Shown here: positions 12,801 to 24,900 of the stretch, one piece after another
How positions within the stretch are numbered: the first letter of the stretch is position 1
How the letters are laid out: each line of letters begins with the position of its first letter
NCBI GenBank assembly: GCA_947034895.1
Contig: OX344762.1
Span: 47,781,087 to 47,845,086 of the forward strand
Origin: Rhytidiadelphus loreus
Taxonomy: Eukaryota > Streptophyta > Bryopsida > Hypnales > Hylocomiaceae
DNA length: 64,000 nt
Reading direction: 5' to 3'
Position numbers and translations under genes: made by a program
Notes under the pieces: model-generated
What the model was told of the DNA's origin: nothing
What the model saw: the letters and a program-made list of their open reading frames with translations, nothing else
Databases searched by the model: none

Positions 12801-13370
12801 CTTTTAAATCAAAGATAAACAATATTCAAGCTTGGAGCAAAAAAATAAAGATTGAAGAAGACTCACTTTACATTCAAAAGACAAATATTGGAGGTGGACA
12901 TAACTTACACTATTCAACAAAATTTAACTTGTAGAGGACTAAAGAGACCACTTTGTTTTGGGGGGATAATTTGTACATGCTCTATTGACTTCATTTTTGG
13001 AAAATCTTGCATGTTTTTTCTACAATACATGTAAATTAAGATAGATGATTAAATCGTCATTGATTATTCAACACATTGATAGATTAAGCAAGGAGTTGAA
13101 GAATATTGAATTGTCTTTCAAAATAAGATCAATAATAGGTACCATGTTTAAATCATTATTTGGATGTTGTTAGGATAAGATCATGTACATATCTTAATTC
13201 CTAAAGGACCAAACATTCAAATTTTGAACAACAAATGAATGCAAATATATCCCAGACAGACAAAATCTTGATTTTTTCATCCAACCAAAGGTTTGTATAT
13301 TCTTATATTAATTCTCTTACATTTGTACAATATAGATATTTTTATTATTTCTTTTCAAATATTCAATAGA
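9881..13370. other. PPR upstream region and AT-rich intergenic DNA
   Basis: The first 150 bases upstream of the PPR start probably hold its promoter and leader; no distinct box is convincing. Beyond that the DNA is AT-rich with short random ORFs. Near 13197 a CTAAAGGACCAAACATTCAA segment resembles the 5' end of the partial element at 63450, marking a decayed TTAA-type element. I see no gene. Confidence 0.55.
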
Positions 13371-13379
13371 TCAACGGGC

Positions 13380-13490
13380 TAAAGTATGTTTGACTTCAAA
13401 AAGTGACTTTTTCAATTCAAAAAATGTGACTTTTTAATTATTTAGAAAAGTGACTTTTTCAATTCAAAAATGTGACTTTTTCAACTTGAC
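13380..13490. repeat. Short tandem repeat of an AAAAGTGACTTTTTCAATTC unit
   Basis: Four to five imperfect copies of a unit containing GTGACTTTTT and CAATTCAAAA lie head to tail. The unit is partly self-complementary (AAAAGT/ACTTTT). No coding role is apparent. Confidence 0.6.
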
Positions 13491-13769
13491 TAATTAAATA
13501 TATTAAAACATCATCATACTTATAATTTAACATTTAAAATTTAAGGAAAAAAATATCTTGCAATTTAAAAAAAAATTCAATGTATAATCAATTTTAGATG
13601 AAATTTTCAATATTTGGTTTCAAATTTTGTTGAAAAATATTCTTTAGTGTAATAGTTGATTTAAGCACCAAACAATATTTTTCAAAAGTAGTGCATTCTT
13701 GTATTGTACAATAAAAATAAATATTTATATGATGTCAAATGTCAAGAAATTAGTATGGAACAACCTAAT

Positions 13770-14000
13770 TTCACTAAGGTACGGTTTGCTCTAAAAGTGA
13801 CCACTAATACAAAGGTACCTTTTGCTTTCTTTAATGTACACATTTCAGGAAGTGGTCTTTTTTAGTGACCATTGTGCTTCAACTTCAAAAATTCGTAACT
13901 AATTCCACAAAGGTCCAAAAAATATGAAACAACTTGAGTTAATTTCCAATTCCATTTTTCTTCCTCCACAAATTTACTGAAAATTATTTCAAGGAGTTTG
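13770..14000 (+). repeat. Dispersed repeat family D1, copy 2
   Basis: It contains TTTGCTCTAAAAGTGACCAC near the start, then TTCGTAACTAATTCCACAAA and AAAATATGAAACAACTTGAG. It aligns with 39230-39530 and 42060-42330 through most of its length. Confidence 0.6.
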
Positions 14001-14324
14001 GCTTCACACTTGTACCTAATCTTTATTCCTAGATGGACAATAAACCGTCCCTATACTTTTATTGAATGGTCCTTGACATGTGTCATAAAGTTTTTTCCTC
14101 TCTTCACTGTGATTGGGTAGGTGCTGAATTTGCCAGAATTCAGATTTGGGTCCACCTACAGAACGGTTCCAGTGGTCTAGGGGACTGCAACTTTGAAAAT
14201 TCATAGAAAATACATGCCAAGTCCGAAAAAATCATTTGTTTTTTTGAAAATTCATGATTTTTTCTCGCTAACACCACAAAAATATTAATTTCTTGAAATG
14301 GTGCCTCCAAGTATGCTGAATTCC

Positions 14325-16270
14325 TTAATCCCAAAGTGACATTCAATTTTTGGGGTTCAAAAACATCATTGCTTTTGAAGCTTTATGGATCTAAAATGTC
14401 TTCAAGTTATACAAATCTCAACCGTACAATCTTGTAGTTTACATGTTGTAGAGTACATATGAAAATTTGAAGTCATTTGGCCACATAGATTGCAAGATCA
14501 TAATGTTTTAGTGTTGAAAATGGGTGCTGAAATTTTCCCAAAAACACATTTGGAGGTGAAATTTGATTTCTAAACCTACTCAAATGTAAAAACTTTATAC
14601 TACAAAATGATTCAAAACTAGTATACAAACACATTGGTGGAAAAAAAATGCATTCAATTGACTCATTGTGTGTACAAAACGGCTTTGAAATGTCAAAAAT
14701 CAACAAAAAATATTGCAAAAAACACATCTAAAGGTGAACCTCCTTCTACTAGAATGCTTCTCAGTTACTCATTAATTCTTGAATTAACATGAAATTTTAG
14801 CCACACAAACTAGACTAGTCTACACAACTTTTCCAAAAAGAATTATTGAAAATAAAATTTTTATGAAGAAGAAACAAGCCGCCAAAGTTCACTCTACTCC
14901 AAAAATGGCAGGATTTTGAACTTCGAATTGGTCCCAAACATTCAAAACAACTTGAATTGACATGAAAACTTTATCACAATAACTATACTTCAAGGGGAAC
15001 AAAATCCAACAAATTTTATAGAAAATGAGCAATGGATGAAGGAGATACAAGGCCCCGAAGTTGCAGCCCTAAAATGCAGTTTGGTGAACTCAAATTGAAG
15101 TTGTGAACTTTTATTGGCTTCCAAAAAATCAATAAATCTTGGATTGATTTGAAAATTTTACCATACAAACTAGAGGGGAGAAAGCAACATTCCCAACAAG
15201 TTTGATTGAATTTGGACCTTGGATGCAAAAGTTACAGCACTTTGAACTGGACCTTAACCCCTCACCGCCCAAGGCCTGACCATGTCAAAATACAACTTTC
15301 CTTTTCAAGTGTTATAAGTCTAAATGTGAGTAAGTTATGAAAATCTCAACCGTACAATATTGTAGTGTGCATGTTGTAGATGGTGTAAATCAAATTTGAG
15401 GTCATTTGACCGTATAGATTGAAAGATTATAATGTTTTAGTGTTGAAAAAAGATGCTGAAATTGTCCTCAAAACACAATTCGAAGTGAAATTCGATTTCT
15501 AAACCTACTCAAATGAAAAAACTTTGAACTAAGAAGTGATTCAAAACCAAAAGAAAAACACTTTGGTGGGGAAAAAAATCATTCAATTGACTCATTGCGT
15601 TTGCAAAATTGTTGTGAAATGTCAAAAAATAGTGAAAAAAGTAGCAAAAAAACACATCTATTGCTGAACCTACCTCTACTAAAATGCCTCTCAGTCAATC
15701 ATAACTTCTTGGATTGGTATGAAATTTTTACTACAAGAAATAGACTAGTATGCGCAACTTTTCCAATAAAAATTATTGAAAGCTAACCTTGTTTGAAGAA
15801 GTTATAAGCTGCCGAAGTTCACTGTAATGCAGAAATGTCTGTATTTTGAACTTCGAATTGCTCCCAAGCATTCGAAACAACTTGGATTGACATGAAAATT
15901 TTCCCACATTAAGTAGACTTTATGGGGAACAAAACCCAAAAATTTTTTATTGAAAAATAACATTTGATGAAAAAGATACAAGCCCCCGAAGTTGCAGCCA
16001 TCTCAATGCAGTGTGGTGAACTGAAATTGAATCTTCGAACTTCGAATGGCTTCTAAAAATCCAATACATCTTGGATAGATCTGAAATTTTTACCACAAAA
16101 ACTAGTCTAGTATGCGCAACTTTTCCAATAAGTTTTATTAAATTGGACACCGGACGCAAAAGTTACAGCACTTTGAAGTCGACTGCTAGATTGTGTGAGG
16201 CCACTTTTGGGCCCCTTGGGCGGTGAGGGGTTAAACTGTGTGAGGACACTTTCTGTCACTTTGGGGTTAA
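14325..16270. mobile_element. Outer TTAA element carrying a nested relative
   Basis: The left end is TTAATCCCAAAGTGACA and the right end TGTCACTTTGGGGTTAA, reverse complements with one mismatch. After removal of the inner element (15254-16234) the outer copy is about 965 bp. The outer and inner copies share the same block order, including the core module (TCTCAACCGTACAATCTTGT at about 14413) and a CACATCTA-rich middle part, so they belong to one family with diverged tips. There is no ORF of note. Confidence 0.75.
15254..16234. mobile_element. Inner TTAA element with perfect 21-bp termini
   Basis: The left end is TTAACCCCTCACCGCCCAAG(G) and the right end is its exact reverse complement, 981 bp in all. 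The flanks are GGACC on the left and ACTGTGTGAGG on the right. Removing one TTAA plus the element rejoins outer-element sequence that aligns with the inner element's own 3' part (GATTGTGTGAGG). This fixes both boundaries and shows a TTAA target duplication. The perfect termini suggest it is the youngest copy in the window. Confidence 0.85.
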
Positions 16271-18815
16271 ACTGACGGTTTTGGGTGCTTCCACCTTACA
16301 TTTGACTTCCTTGAAAACATCATAACAAATTAGACTTTTCAAATTATTTCAAGACTTTTCACCACTCACAAGTCACAGCAGGACTTGGTCGTATAAGCTT
16401 ACTTGTGTCTGCAACGACGTAGCTTTTGCTGCAGACATACGCATATGGAACTGGGACGGGTCATTGCGTGTTCAGTTACTCCCAGGCAAACATGCCTTCA
16501 CTCTCCTAACTTTATGTAGGCAAACCTATTACTATGCAAACTACAGTAGCAATCTGAATATCTTGGGACATATTTTTCCAGAGGTGTGGACTTGTTTCAC
16601 AAATCAAACACAAGTGGAATTATAATTTTCGATTTAAATTGTAATTTCTGTGAATTTCTGAAGTAGTTTGCACTGAAATTATAAAATCATTGATAGAGTG
16701 GAATCATGAACATCCTATAAACTTTGTACTACCCCTAAACTAAAAGGAGGCTAAAATGATTGTATCTCCAACATGCACCTCCTCATCTCTATTACCACCC
16801 TTTTGCAAGTGTAAAACCATTTAGCCATTGTTTTATTTAAGGTCACATACTACTAGTCTAGTTGTTGCAATGATTTTTTCAGAAACTGTTTGGATTTGGA
16901 TGATGTGCAGGAAGAGAAGGTAGCAACACCCATAACTAGAAATTTAAGGGTTTTGGACATAATTTCTATTAATAGACATCCAAAAAATTATTGGACCCTT
17001 CTAGCAAGCGAGCTAGCAAGAGAAAAGTAATTCTAGTACTCACTTTTGAATGTGTTATTTGGATACTTTGAGTATAAGTTGTGAATTTTTAAAGAGACGA
17101 CTATGCAAATACCAATAGAAGGATCTGATATTTAGATTTTGTACATTGTAATCACATGCACTCACTTCCCCGCTCACTTCCCAAGATTTTCTAAGATTTT
17201 AGAGGAGATGGTTATCGATACAATGAAGGTTATGGATGTTGCTACCTTATTGAGCCTAAAAGTAGGATGACAGAATTAGGTAGAGAACGAAAACCTGTTG
17301 GTCTACTTTGTCTGATCTATTGCAGATAGTCGATGTCAAACAACAAGATATGCTCACCTACAATTGTTACTAGTTACTATTATTGTATATGAATTATTGT
17401 TATAGAATCTTATTGGCAATTGAAAGAGGTTTTCAACAAACTTTAGCATGCATTAATTAGACACTGAGGGAATAAGTTAGTATGAAAGTTTTTAGAGTAT
17501 TGTCTCTATGTGACCCCTAAACCAACACTAGGCTCTAGTAGATGGCTTGTATTCTTCTTGTGTACATTGATTGTGATCAATATCTAGATTTTTGCAATGT
17601 TTTTTGTCCTAATGTAGGTGTAGCAGTTTGAAGAGGCCACAAGACAATTTAGATTGGTTATGGGTCTTCTCATCATCATATCCTTGCAAACCATGTTTCC
17701 TCAATTCTAATACAATATTGACTTTTCTTCTAAGTTTCAAATTCAATATTAAAGATAAAGTGAAAGAATAATACTTGAAACAAACTCAAAATCATAGTGC
17801 AAATTTTCTATGACTTTTCTAAGACTTTTAATTCATTCTTTGACTTTTAATTTAGTTTTGCATTTATTTCAAAATTTATGGAGGATTGCAATACTTCACA
17901 TAATATAAACTTCAATGTTTTCTCTTTTACAATGTGTTTGCTCTTTTTTGTACTATAAGTTTTTGAATGTAAATGTCTCAAAGTGTGATTTATGATTGAT
18001 ACTATGAATGAGATGTATAATTGAAATTTAAAATATCTTTATCTAGTATGTTGACACTATGACTGAGTGATATGTATGTATTTGATACATGTACAACACT
18101 AAGACCGCAATAGAAAACTATAGCTATGTTGAGATAGATCATAGGACTTACTAATAGTGGAAAACTGTTGACCGCAATGGAAAACTATGACTATAGGAAC
18201 ATATATGATTTCTCGTATATAAAAGATCATATGCACATACATAGATATAATCTCTCACTGAAATACATACCCATATGAAAGATCATAGGACTCACCAATA
18301 GAAAGAATCTTTATCTCAATAACAATCGTACTGTATTGGACAATTGTATTTGTTGATTTTTATAAATTTTGTGCAATTACATTATTCACCTCCATTTCAT
18401 CCAATAGGTCATTGAAAAGTCTTTTTTGTTTTTTAGAAGATTCATTCATTACTTAGAATGAAAGAGAAACTATTTGAACAAAACTTACTTGTTAGCATTG
18501 TGTAAGGTGGCCACCTCCAAATGTGCCATTGACTCTGAACCACCATCTTCACTTTGTATACATCTCCAAAATCAATTATGCACTTATGTAGACAAAATGA
18601 TTTTTGAACCAAACTTTGGTGTATAATTTTTGCATGCAGTATCCAAACACTACGTTCTTTAGTGCGTTGGAACCTCCTTTCACTTGCCATCAAGAAAACA
18701 TGAAAATTTAGCCAATCTAATAATAGTAACTAGTTACAATAGTAACAAAAAAATCGTAGTTTGGAAGCATCCACTAACTTATATCATCTAGAATATGGAC
18801 TTTAGAGTTTTGATA
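16271..18815. other. AT-rich intergenic DNA with dispersed repeat D2
   Basis: No gene is supported. At 16550-16720 a segment containing GTTTCACAAATCAAACACAA and GTGGAATTATAATTTTCGAT aligns with 39740-39890 (dispersed repeat D2). Several loose ATAGGACTTAC/ATAGGACTCAC phrases occur between 18130 and 18300 without clear tandem order. Confidence 0.5.
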
Positions 18816-18819
18816 AAGG

Positions 18820-19370
18820 GTTTAGGGCCACTTCACACTATGGCCAAAGTTGAGAGGCCGTAGGTTTCTACCAATCAAATTTCAAGAAACCAAAAGTTCG
18901 GCCTCTCAACCCTTCACACTAGAAGGCACAAGTCCAAAGGCCATTACCCTCCAACTACCTACATGGCAAATAAATTACCTACATGGCGACTGATTCTCAA
19001 AGGAAGTTTGGATTGGCTAGAAATGAATGCCCAAACTATGCCTGAGATTCAATCAACTTATGACAAGATTTCAACCTTTAAATTGATAAATGGGAGTTCA
19101 TTACTAAGAGTTTGGACTTTAGGCTTGACGTTTGGAGGCTTCACATTATGGCCATCCAAGTTGAGAGGCTGTGAAAGTTCATTGCTAAGGGTTTGGACCT
19201 TGAGCTTGGTCTTTGGAAGCTTCACACTATGGCTGGATGAAGGCTCCAATTCTTATTTTTTTTATTGCCTAATATTATCGCTCATTTCTTTGGACTCTCA
19301 ACAAAGTTTGGCCACTCAATCCCATGGCCTCTCGACTTGGACGATCATAGAGTGAAGTGGCCCCCTAATA
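18820..19370. mobile_element. TIR element with an internal 81-bp duplication
   Basis: The left end is TTTAGGGCCACTTCACACTA and the right end GAGTGAAGTGGCCCCCTAA, imperfect inverted repeats. Inside, an 81-bp unit starting AGTTCATT at 19095 recurs at 19176 (TTACTAAGAGTTTGGACTTT against TTGCTAAGGGTTTGGACCTT). The period is 27 codons, so the plus ORF at 18963-19355 stays open. No transposase domain is seen and the superfamily is undetermined. Confidence 0.6.
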
Positions 19371-19745
19371 TCCAAAAAGAAATCCTCTCCCTCCCCTAAA
19401 TAAAATCTACTAGAGCCGCCCATCTACCTCGTAGGTCTGCCTGAGGGACGAAGCCTATTCCTCGTGACAGACAATGTGACGATCATCATGGCTTTGAACC
19501 ATTCTTCACAGCTTAGGTGGACCCCAACTTCAAAATCTATAAGTTTCAAGAAACTTGGAAGCCAGTGTCGGCCCCTGTCCAGGCCGGCTGCCCCCGATGG
19601 CCTCTTAAGCTCCTCCTCCCGTTCTCCTGCGAGTTCACAGACGTCGCTTTCGTTATCATTGTCTTCGTCACCGTTCTCAGATAGTGCGAAATCGCAGTCA
19701 CACGTCGCTTTCGTTTTGTTGTTCCAAATGTTGATCGAGAGAGAG

Positions 19746-20512
19746 ATGGGAAAATTAAAGGAAAAGCGAAAGGAGGTCGCCATCCCGGCGGCTCGTGTCT
19801 CGAAACGTGCACGGGTCGACGGGGCAAGCTCCTCTACTTCCGTGACTCTGGGAAATGGCGGGGGGGTTCAAGAATCTCCGTGAGTCTCCGTGTCCGAACT
19901 CGTGCTTGATGTAGGAAGAGTTTTGTGTTTTTTTTTTTTTTTGTGTTTTTGCAATTGTGATTTTTGTGTGTGTGTGTGTGTGAAAATGGATGGATTTGGA
20001 GTAGCCGATTTGTAATTCGACAGCCTCTCATTGATTGCCCACAAATATGACAAAAGCGTTTGCTCAAATTCAACATTAGTTTTCAAAGGAACGAATAATG
20101 GAAGTTGAAGTGGGTGAGAGAGGTGAGGAGGCTTGGGGATGGAGTTTTCTGAATTGAGCTATTTTATTGTTTGGTGGCTGTTGTGGAGGATTTTAGTCTC
20201 CATTGTTCTCTGATGAAGTTGATGTTTGTGGACAGGGGGGACGTGACCTCGGATAAGCACTCTGTATTGAAGAAGCCGCCTCCGCCTCAAGCGAGCACGC
20301 GGTTCATTAAGGCACAGGGAGAAACTCCGACGGGAGGTTGCAAGTGGAATTTCAACCTTGAAGAGGAATCACCAGGTGGTACACTCACACTGCCGCCCGT
20401 CCCTGCTGGCTGGGTGATCTTGGAGTCGCTGCCAGAGGAGCGCGCGACTTTAACAGAGGCAATGGTTATGGCTATGGTGCGGTGTTTCGAACAGCACCGT
20501 ATGGTTGGCTAA
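19746..20512 (+). CDS. Gene C: small two-exon protein with a basic NLS-like N-terminus
   Basis: Exons are 19746-19879 and 20236-20512. The donor is CC|GTGAGT and the acceptor GTGGACAG|G, both phase 2, and the join reads in frame (QESP-GDVTSD) to 136 residues. The N-terminus has KLKEKRK and SKRAR basic clusters, suggesting nuclear location. The middle part is proline-rich and includes a PPPP run, TGGCKWNF and VPAGW. The start is uncertain: in-frame ATGs also lie at 19728 and 19464. The TAA at 20510 is followed in the same frame by an open stretch (20513-20850), so the real gene may be longer through a small intron; see the next feature. I do not recognise the family. A TG microsatellite and T-runs occupy the intron at 19920-19982. 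Confidence 0.5.
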
Positions 20513-20850
20513 GAGAGAAGCCTAACTCGACTTCTCTTGCATCAACGAATAAGAGGAGTCGAGGAGGCAAATCGCATCACTTCCCGCGGGCGCAGATGGT
20601 CGATCGAGATCGCTGTCCACCCGTGTGGAATGCTGCGAAGAGACTACTGGTATTATGTTAGCTACGAGATTGAGAAGCGCAGCTTGAAGACTGAAGTGTG
20701 GAGTTGCAAGAATCCGGAAGTTCTTGATCCAATTGCAACCAGTCGCTTTATATTCGAAGCTGTAGCGAATCAAAGTAGCGTTTCAATTTGCTTTTCGTGT
20801 TCATTTGAGCTTATGTTGTGTGTCGCCTCAAATTCCGCTTGCTTCCGCGG
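20513..20850 (+). other. In-frame continuation of gene C with an MBD-like look
   Basis: The frame of exon 2 continues past its stop to 20854. The segment includes GRRWSIEIAVHPCG and DYWYYVSYEIEKRSLKTEV. The order Trp, gly/basic turn, D-x-YY, KRS and EV is reminiscent of a methyl-CpG-binding domain, but this is a weak visual match. A GT-AG intron from 20482 to 20595 (CG|GTGTTT ... GCGCAG|A, 114 nt) would remove the stop and keep frame. Read-through, a pseudogene, or alternative splicing are other options. Confidence 0.35.
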
Positions 20851-20915
20851 TTAATAAGCTCGCAAGTGCTTTCTTTCGTTCTTGTGTGCATCGTTTTAGT
20901 TACATATTTATCAGC

Positions 20916-21190
20916 AGATTGTGAAGTTGCGGCCAGAGTTTCAGCTCCGCAGGTAATTTGCCTGCGAATTAACTCTGTCATCCGCGAGTGTAGTTGTGGA
21001 CTCTGTCTCCGTGTCATTTTGTAATTACACTCGTCCGTTTCTATGTGCATCTTGTAAGTTTCAAATCGTGTGTATTTATCCGTAGGTTACGAATCAGGAG
21101 TCAAATGGCAGCCAGAGTTTCAGCTTTGGCAGTCAATCTGGCTGCGCGAACCGATTCTGTAATCAGCGAGTGTAGGTGTGAAATTTGGAA
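20916..21190 (+). repeat. Diverged tandem duplication, period about 179 bp
   Basis: GGCCAGAGTTTCAGCTCCGC at about 20931 and GCAGCCAGAGTTTCAGCTTT at about 21109 begin two alignable units that both continue to CGCGAGTGTAG/CAGCGAGTGTAG. A third, weaker unit may start near 21330 (GTTGCGCGTTGACTCCGTCA). Both clear units are open in one frame and read AARVSA...SVI.EC. The repeat lies between gene C and the CTP synthase start and may be part of either gene's untranslated region. Confidence 0.6.
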
Positions 21191-21479
21191 TTGCAATAAA
21201 GAGGCTCATCTGGTTGAATTTTTGCCCGTAGCAGAGAGGCTTGCAGATATCGGAAGAGACGTCGCATGTTCTGTGTGTTTTGCTTGATAATGTTTAGGTC
21301 TACAGCAAAGGAAACGGTTCCACAATTGTAGGAGTTGCGCGTTGACTCCGTCAATTGCCCCTTTTCCAGTAACATAGTATGAAGGAATTTATTTATGCAG
21401 TTATGGATGAAACCGTTACTGTTCATCCAGTACTATCTGGTCATCCATTGGGCTGCTGAAGTGTTGTTGAAGTGTTGAT

Positions 21480-21986
21480 CGCCGTGAATAAGATTGCCTA
21501 TGACCGTGCTTGCGATCCCTATAGCCGAGGCAAAACTCTCAGCACCATGTCCAGCGCAGTCAGGCTCGCGACGGCGCCGCAGTCTAGTGACGCTGCCCTT
21601 TTCATACCTCAATTTCACATCTTATGATTCTCACTACAGTAGTATTTATGCTCACTGCCTTGACGAATTGTACACACAGATGTTCTTTGTAAGCTGTGGG
21701 TGAGTTCTGGTGAGAAATTGCGGGCTTCTTGAGGTTTGGGGGGGTCCTTAGTTCCTGTCGGAGGGTGTTTGTGACGCTGGAAGAGCTTCCGGCAGGGGAA
21801 TTGCAGTTGCGGAGGGCTTTGGCGGTAGCGGAGTTGGATGCATGGTTTTTCCTCGGTAATGGTGGTGTCGGTGTGTCGGTGGCTGGATATTTGAGTGATT
21901 GAGTGCAGGGATTGCATTGCTGCGTGCGTGTACTGCGTCGTGTAGCGAGGCGTTTGCACGGTCGGTCAACGGCGTTTGAGGTCAAG
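21480..21986 (+). promoter_or_regulatory. Probable CTP synthase promoter and 5' leader
   Basis: This GC-richer stretch lies immediately upstream of the CTP synthase ATG. In-frame codons extend upstream to 21903 (another ATG), but the conserved family N-terminus begins at MKYVL, so the upstream part is taken as leader. No clear TATA box was identified. Confidence 0.4.
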
Positions 21987-24900
21987 ATGAAGTATGTACT
22001 TGTCTCTGGAGGTGTGGTGAGTGGTCTTGGAAAGGGGGTCACGGCGAGCAGTATCGGCGTCGTGCTCAAGGCTTGTGGTCTTCGGGTCACATCGATCAAA
22101 ATTGGTACGCGCATTGTGAAATGACGATGAATTTCGGTCGTTCTGTGGGTTGGTGCTGGGTCGGTGCAGCGTTAGGGTTTAGGGTTTTAGCGACTTTTGT
22201 CTGTTGGACTTTAGAGATTGATACTAATCGAGTTTTCAATGAATTTTTTTCATTTTTCTTAAATCACTTTTACATGGACTGGGTGCAATTTGTGTCTGAA
22301 TCTTCTGGTCCCGTCTGCTTACCTTTCCAGACCCGTACTTGAACACTGATGCTGGAACGATGTCTCCTTTCGAGCATGGCGAGGTCTTTGTTCTGGACGA
22401 CGGTGGTGAGGTAAGCTTTCAATGTCATGCCTTTTAGCAGTTTGTGGTGGGAAACCAATTTGTTAGTCAGTTTTAAGTTATATTCCTTGCTATTCAGAAT
22501 TTTTGTCAGAAACGAAGCCAATTCTCTTTAAGAATGTATTTTGGTCTATTCAGTTATACAATGTTGTAAGTCGCCGATTTTGTGGAGTTACTCTGATCTT
22601 TTTCCTTTCTTTTTCCGCTTGCAGGTAGACTTGGATCTTGGAAATTATGAGCGTTTCTTGGATGTCACATTGACAAGAGACAACAACATCACTACTGGGA
22701 AAATTTATCAGGTAAAGTCAGGATACATAATAAGATCATTCAACTAGTATGTGATTTTAGTGCTTCTCTTTTTCTCATTACATATCTCCTGTTACATAAT
22801 TACTCGCTTTATCTGTCTTTATTATCTTCTGAAATGCTGACTTTGGAATGATTTGAAATTTAAGCTCTGAAAGTTGACATAAGGTTACAGTATTTTGTAA
22901 TGTTAACTCATGGTGTACTGATGTATGGATGCGTGGTTTCTGATATCGAATGCTCTGGTTGTGCAGGCAGTGATAGAGAAAGAGAGAAGGGGTGATTTTT
23001 TGGGGAAAACTGTTCAGGTGTGTAGATTTATAAATTGCTCTAGTACTTCTTCTGTCTTTGTTCGTGGTTAGCTATCTCATTTTGACGGTTTCCCATGACG
23101 CCAATTCTAGAATTTCTAATTTATCTTTAACAATTTGAGTCCTAAATTGGACTTTTACTTTTGCAAAAAAATTGGGTCATTGGGTTGTACACTGTATTCT
23201 GTGCTGTAGACAAGTTTTCTGTAGTTCGAGATTATCTGACACTGATATTTAAGTTTATTTGATATTGCATCTGTTGGAGTTGTTTCAGAAAATGATATGT
23301 GTTGTAAATGTTTTTTTTGGAATAGGTTGTGCCACATATCACAGACGCTATTCAGGACTGGATTGAACGAGTTGCTAGAGTTCCTGTTGATGGTCTCTCT
23401 GGAAGTGCTGACGTTTGTGTCATTGAGCTCGGAGGCACTGTTGGTACTGCTTCTTACTCCTTTTTTCGAATTTGTTTAAGGTTGTAATGATTAGGATTAG
23501 GTGTTTATTTGAATATGATGCATAGAGAATTTGAGTTCATTGATTTAGTAGTTGTTAAACTTTTGTTCCTATGTACTTACTGCTTTGTCTTGTGATGATA
23601 ATCTTCACTATGTTCAACTGTTTGTTGTAATTTCTACTCGTTTATGCTATATTTCAAACAGCACAGCTTGTTTTTGTATTCATTAGGTAAAATGGTTTCT
23701 AATTCAGATCATCTTATCTTTGTATGTAGGTGATATCGAGTCTATGCCTTTCATTGAAGCTCTTCGACAATTCCAGTTCCGAGTTGGTAATGATATTTTT
23801 AATAAAATTGTAATTCTTTTTCGGGGGAAAAATCTATTTCGACGATGTATGTAAGACTATATTGGAGCCCTTTCTTCTCATAATAGCTATCAGCGGTTAT
23901 TTACGTGCCCTCTTGTGATACAGGTAATAATAATTTCTGCTTGGTTCATGTGAGCTTGGTTCCCGTTTTGGGAGTGGTTGGCGAGCAGGTCAGAGAACTA
24001 TATCTCCCATTATTTCGAAAAGAAGTTTTCTTAACCGTTGAGACGCACATCTGCAATTACTCATTTTCATGATTTTGGCAGTGAACCGTGCAGTAACCTT
24101 GCGTACGTTTCTATGTTTTTCACAGAAAACTAAACCAACACAGCACAGTGTTCGGGAACTTCGGGCGCTGGGTCTTACTCCTGATTTGCTAGCTTGCCGA
24201 AGCGCACACGTACTTTTCTTCAGCTTTTGAATTCGTGTGGATAGTTGTGGGTCAAATAATCAACGTCTTTTTGCTTAAGCAGTGACTGAACGAATTTTTT
24301 GCACCTTTTCTCATTTTGGTAATTTGCTCATGACCTTTAAAACACATTAATGGTTACCTGGACCAGGTGTACTTTCTGAATTCGTGTATTACTAGAAATT
24401 AAATAGTATGTGGATTGTCATGTTACTTACCTAAGCTGTCAATCGTGCGTGACTGGTCAGGGTTATTTAGTTTACCTCCTCTGAAAACGTCAGATTTTCG
24501 TCTAGTGTCCCTTATATCTATTTTTGCCGTCTATTATGCAGCCTTTGGAGCAGGCTACTAAGGAAAAGCTCTCACAATTTTGCCATGTTCCAGTAAGTGC
24601 TGAACTTCCTTGATGTTCTCATCATCTGTCATACTTGTTAGAGTATCTGTGATTCAATTGTCAGGACTAGTAGATATTATTCCTCTAATTTGACTCCCTT
24701 TCCGTGCTGGCCAATTAGATGGTCATGCTCTTCTGACAAGGTATTGATTAGTTAAATATACACGATTTTGTTCTCGGTTATTGGTTCTCGGTTCCATTCT
24801 TTGCCAAGTGCTACTGCTGGTAATGTTGCTATCATCCCATACATTGTAAATGATTCAGGAATTTTGGTTAGTTTTAGTTTGAAATAGAAAATTGTAACAG

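Noticed and set aside
21602..22114. 170-codon minus ORF over the CTP synthase start
   Set aside because: It is antisense to the leader and exon 1, low in complexity (T, P and R rich), with no domain.
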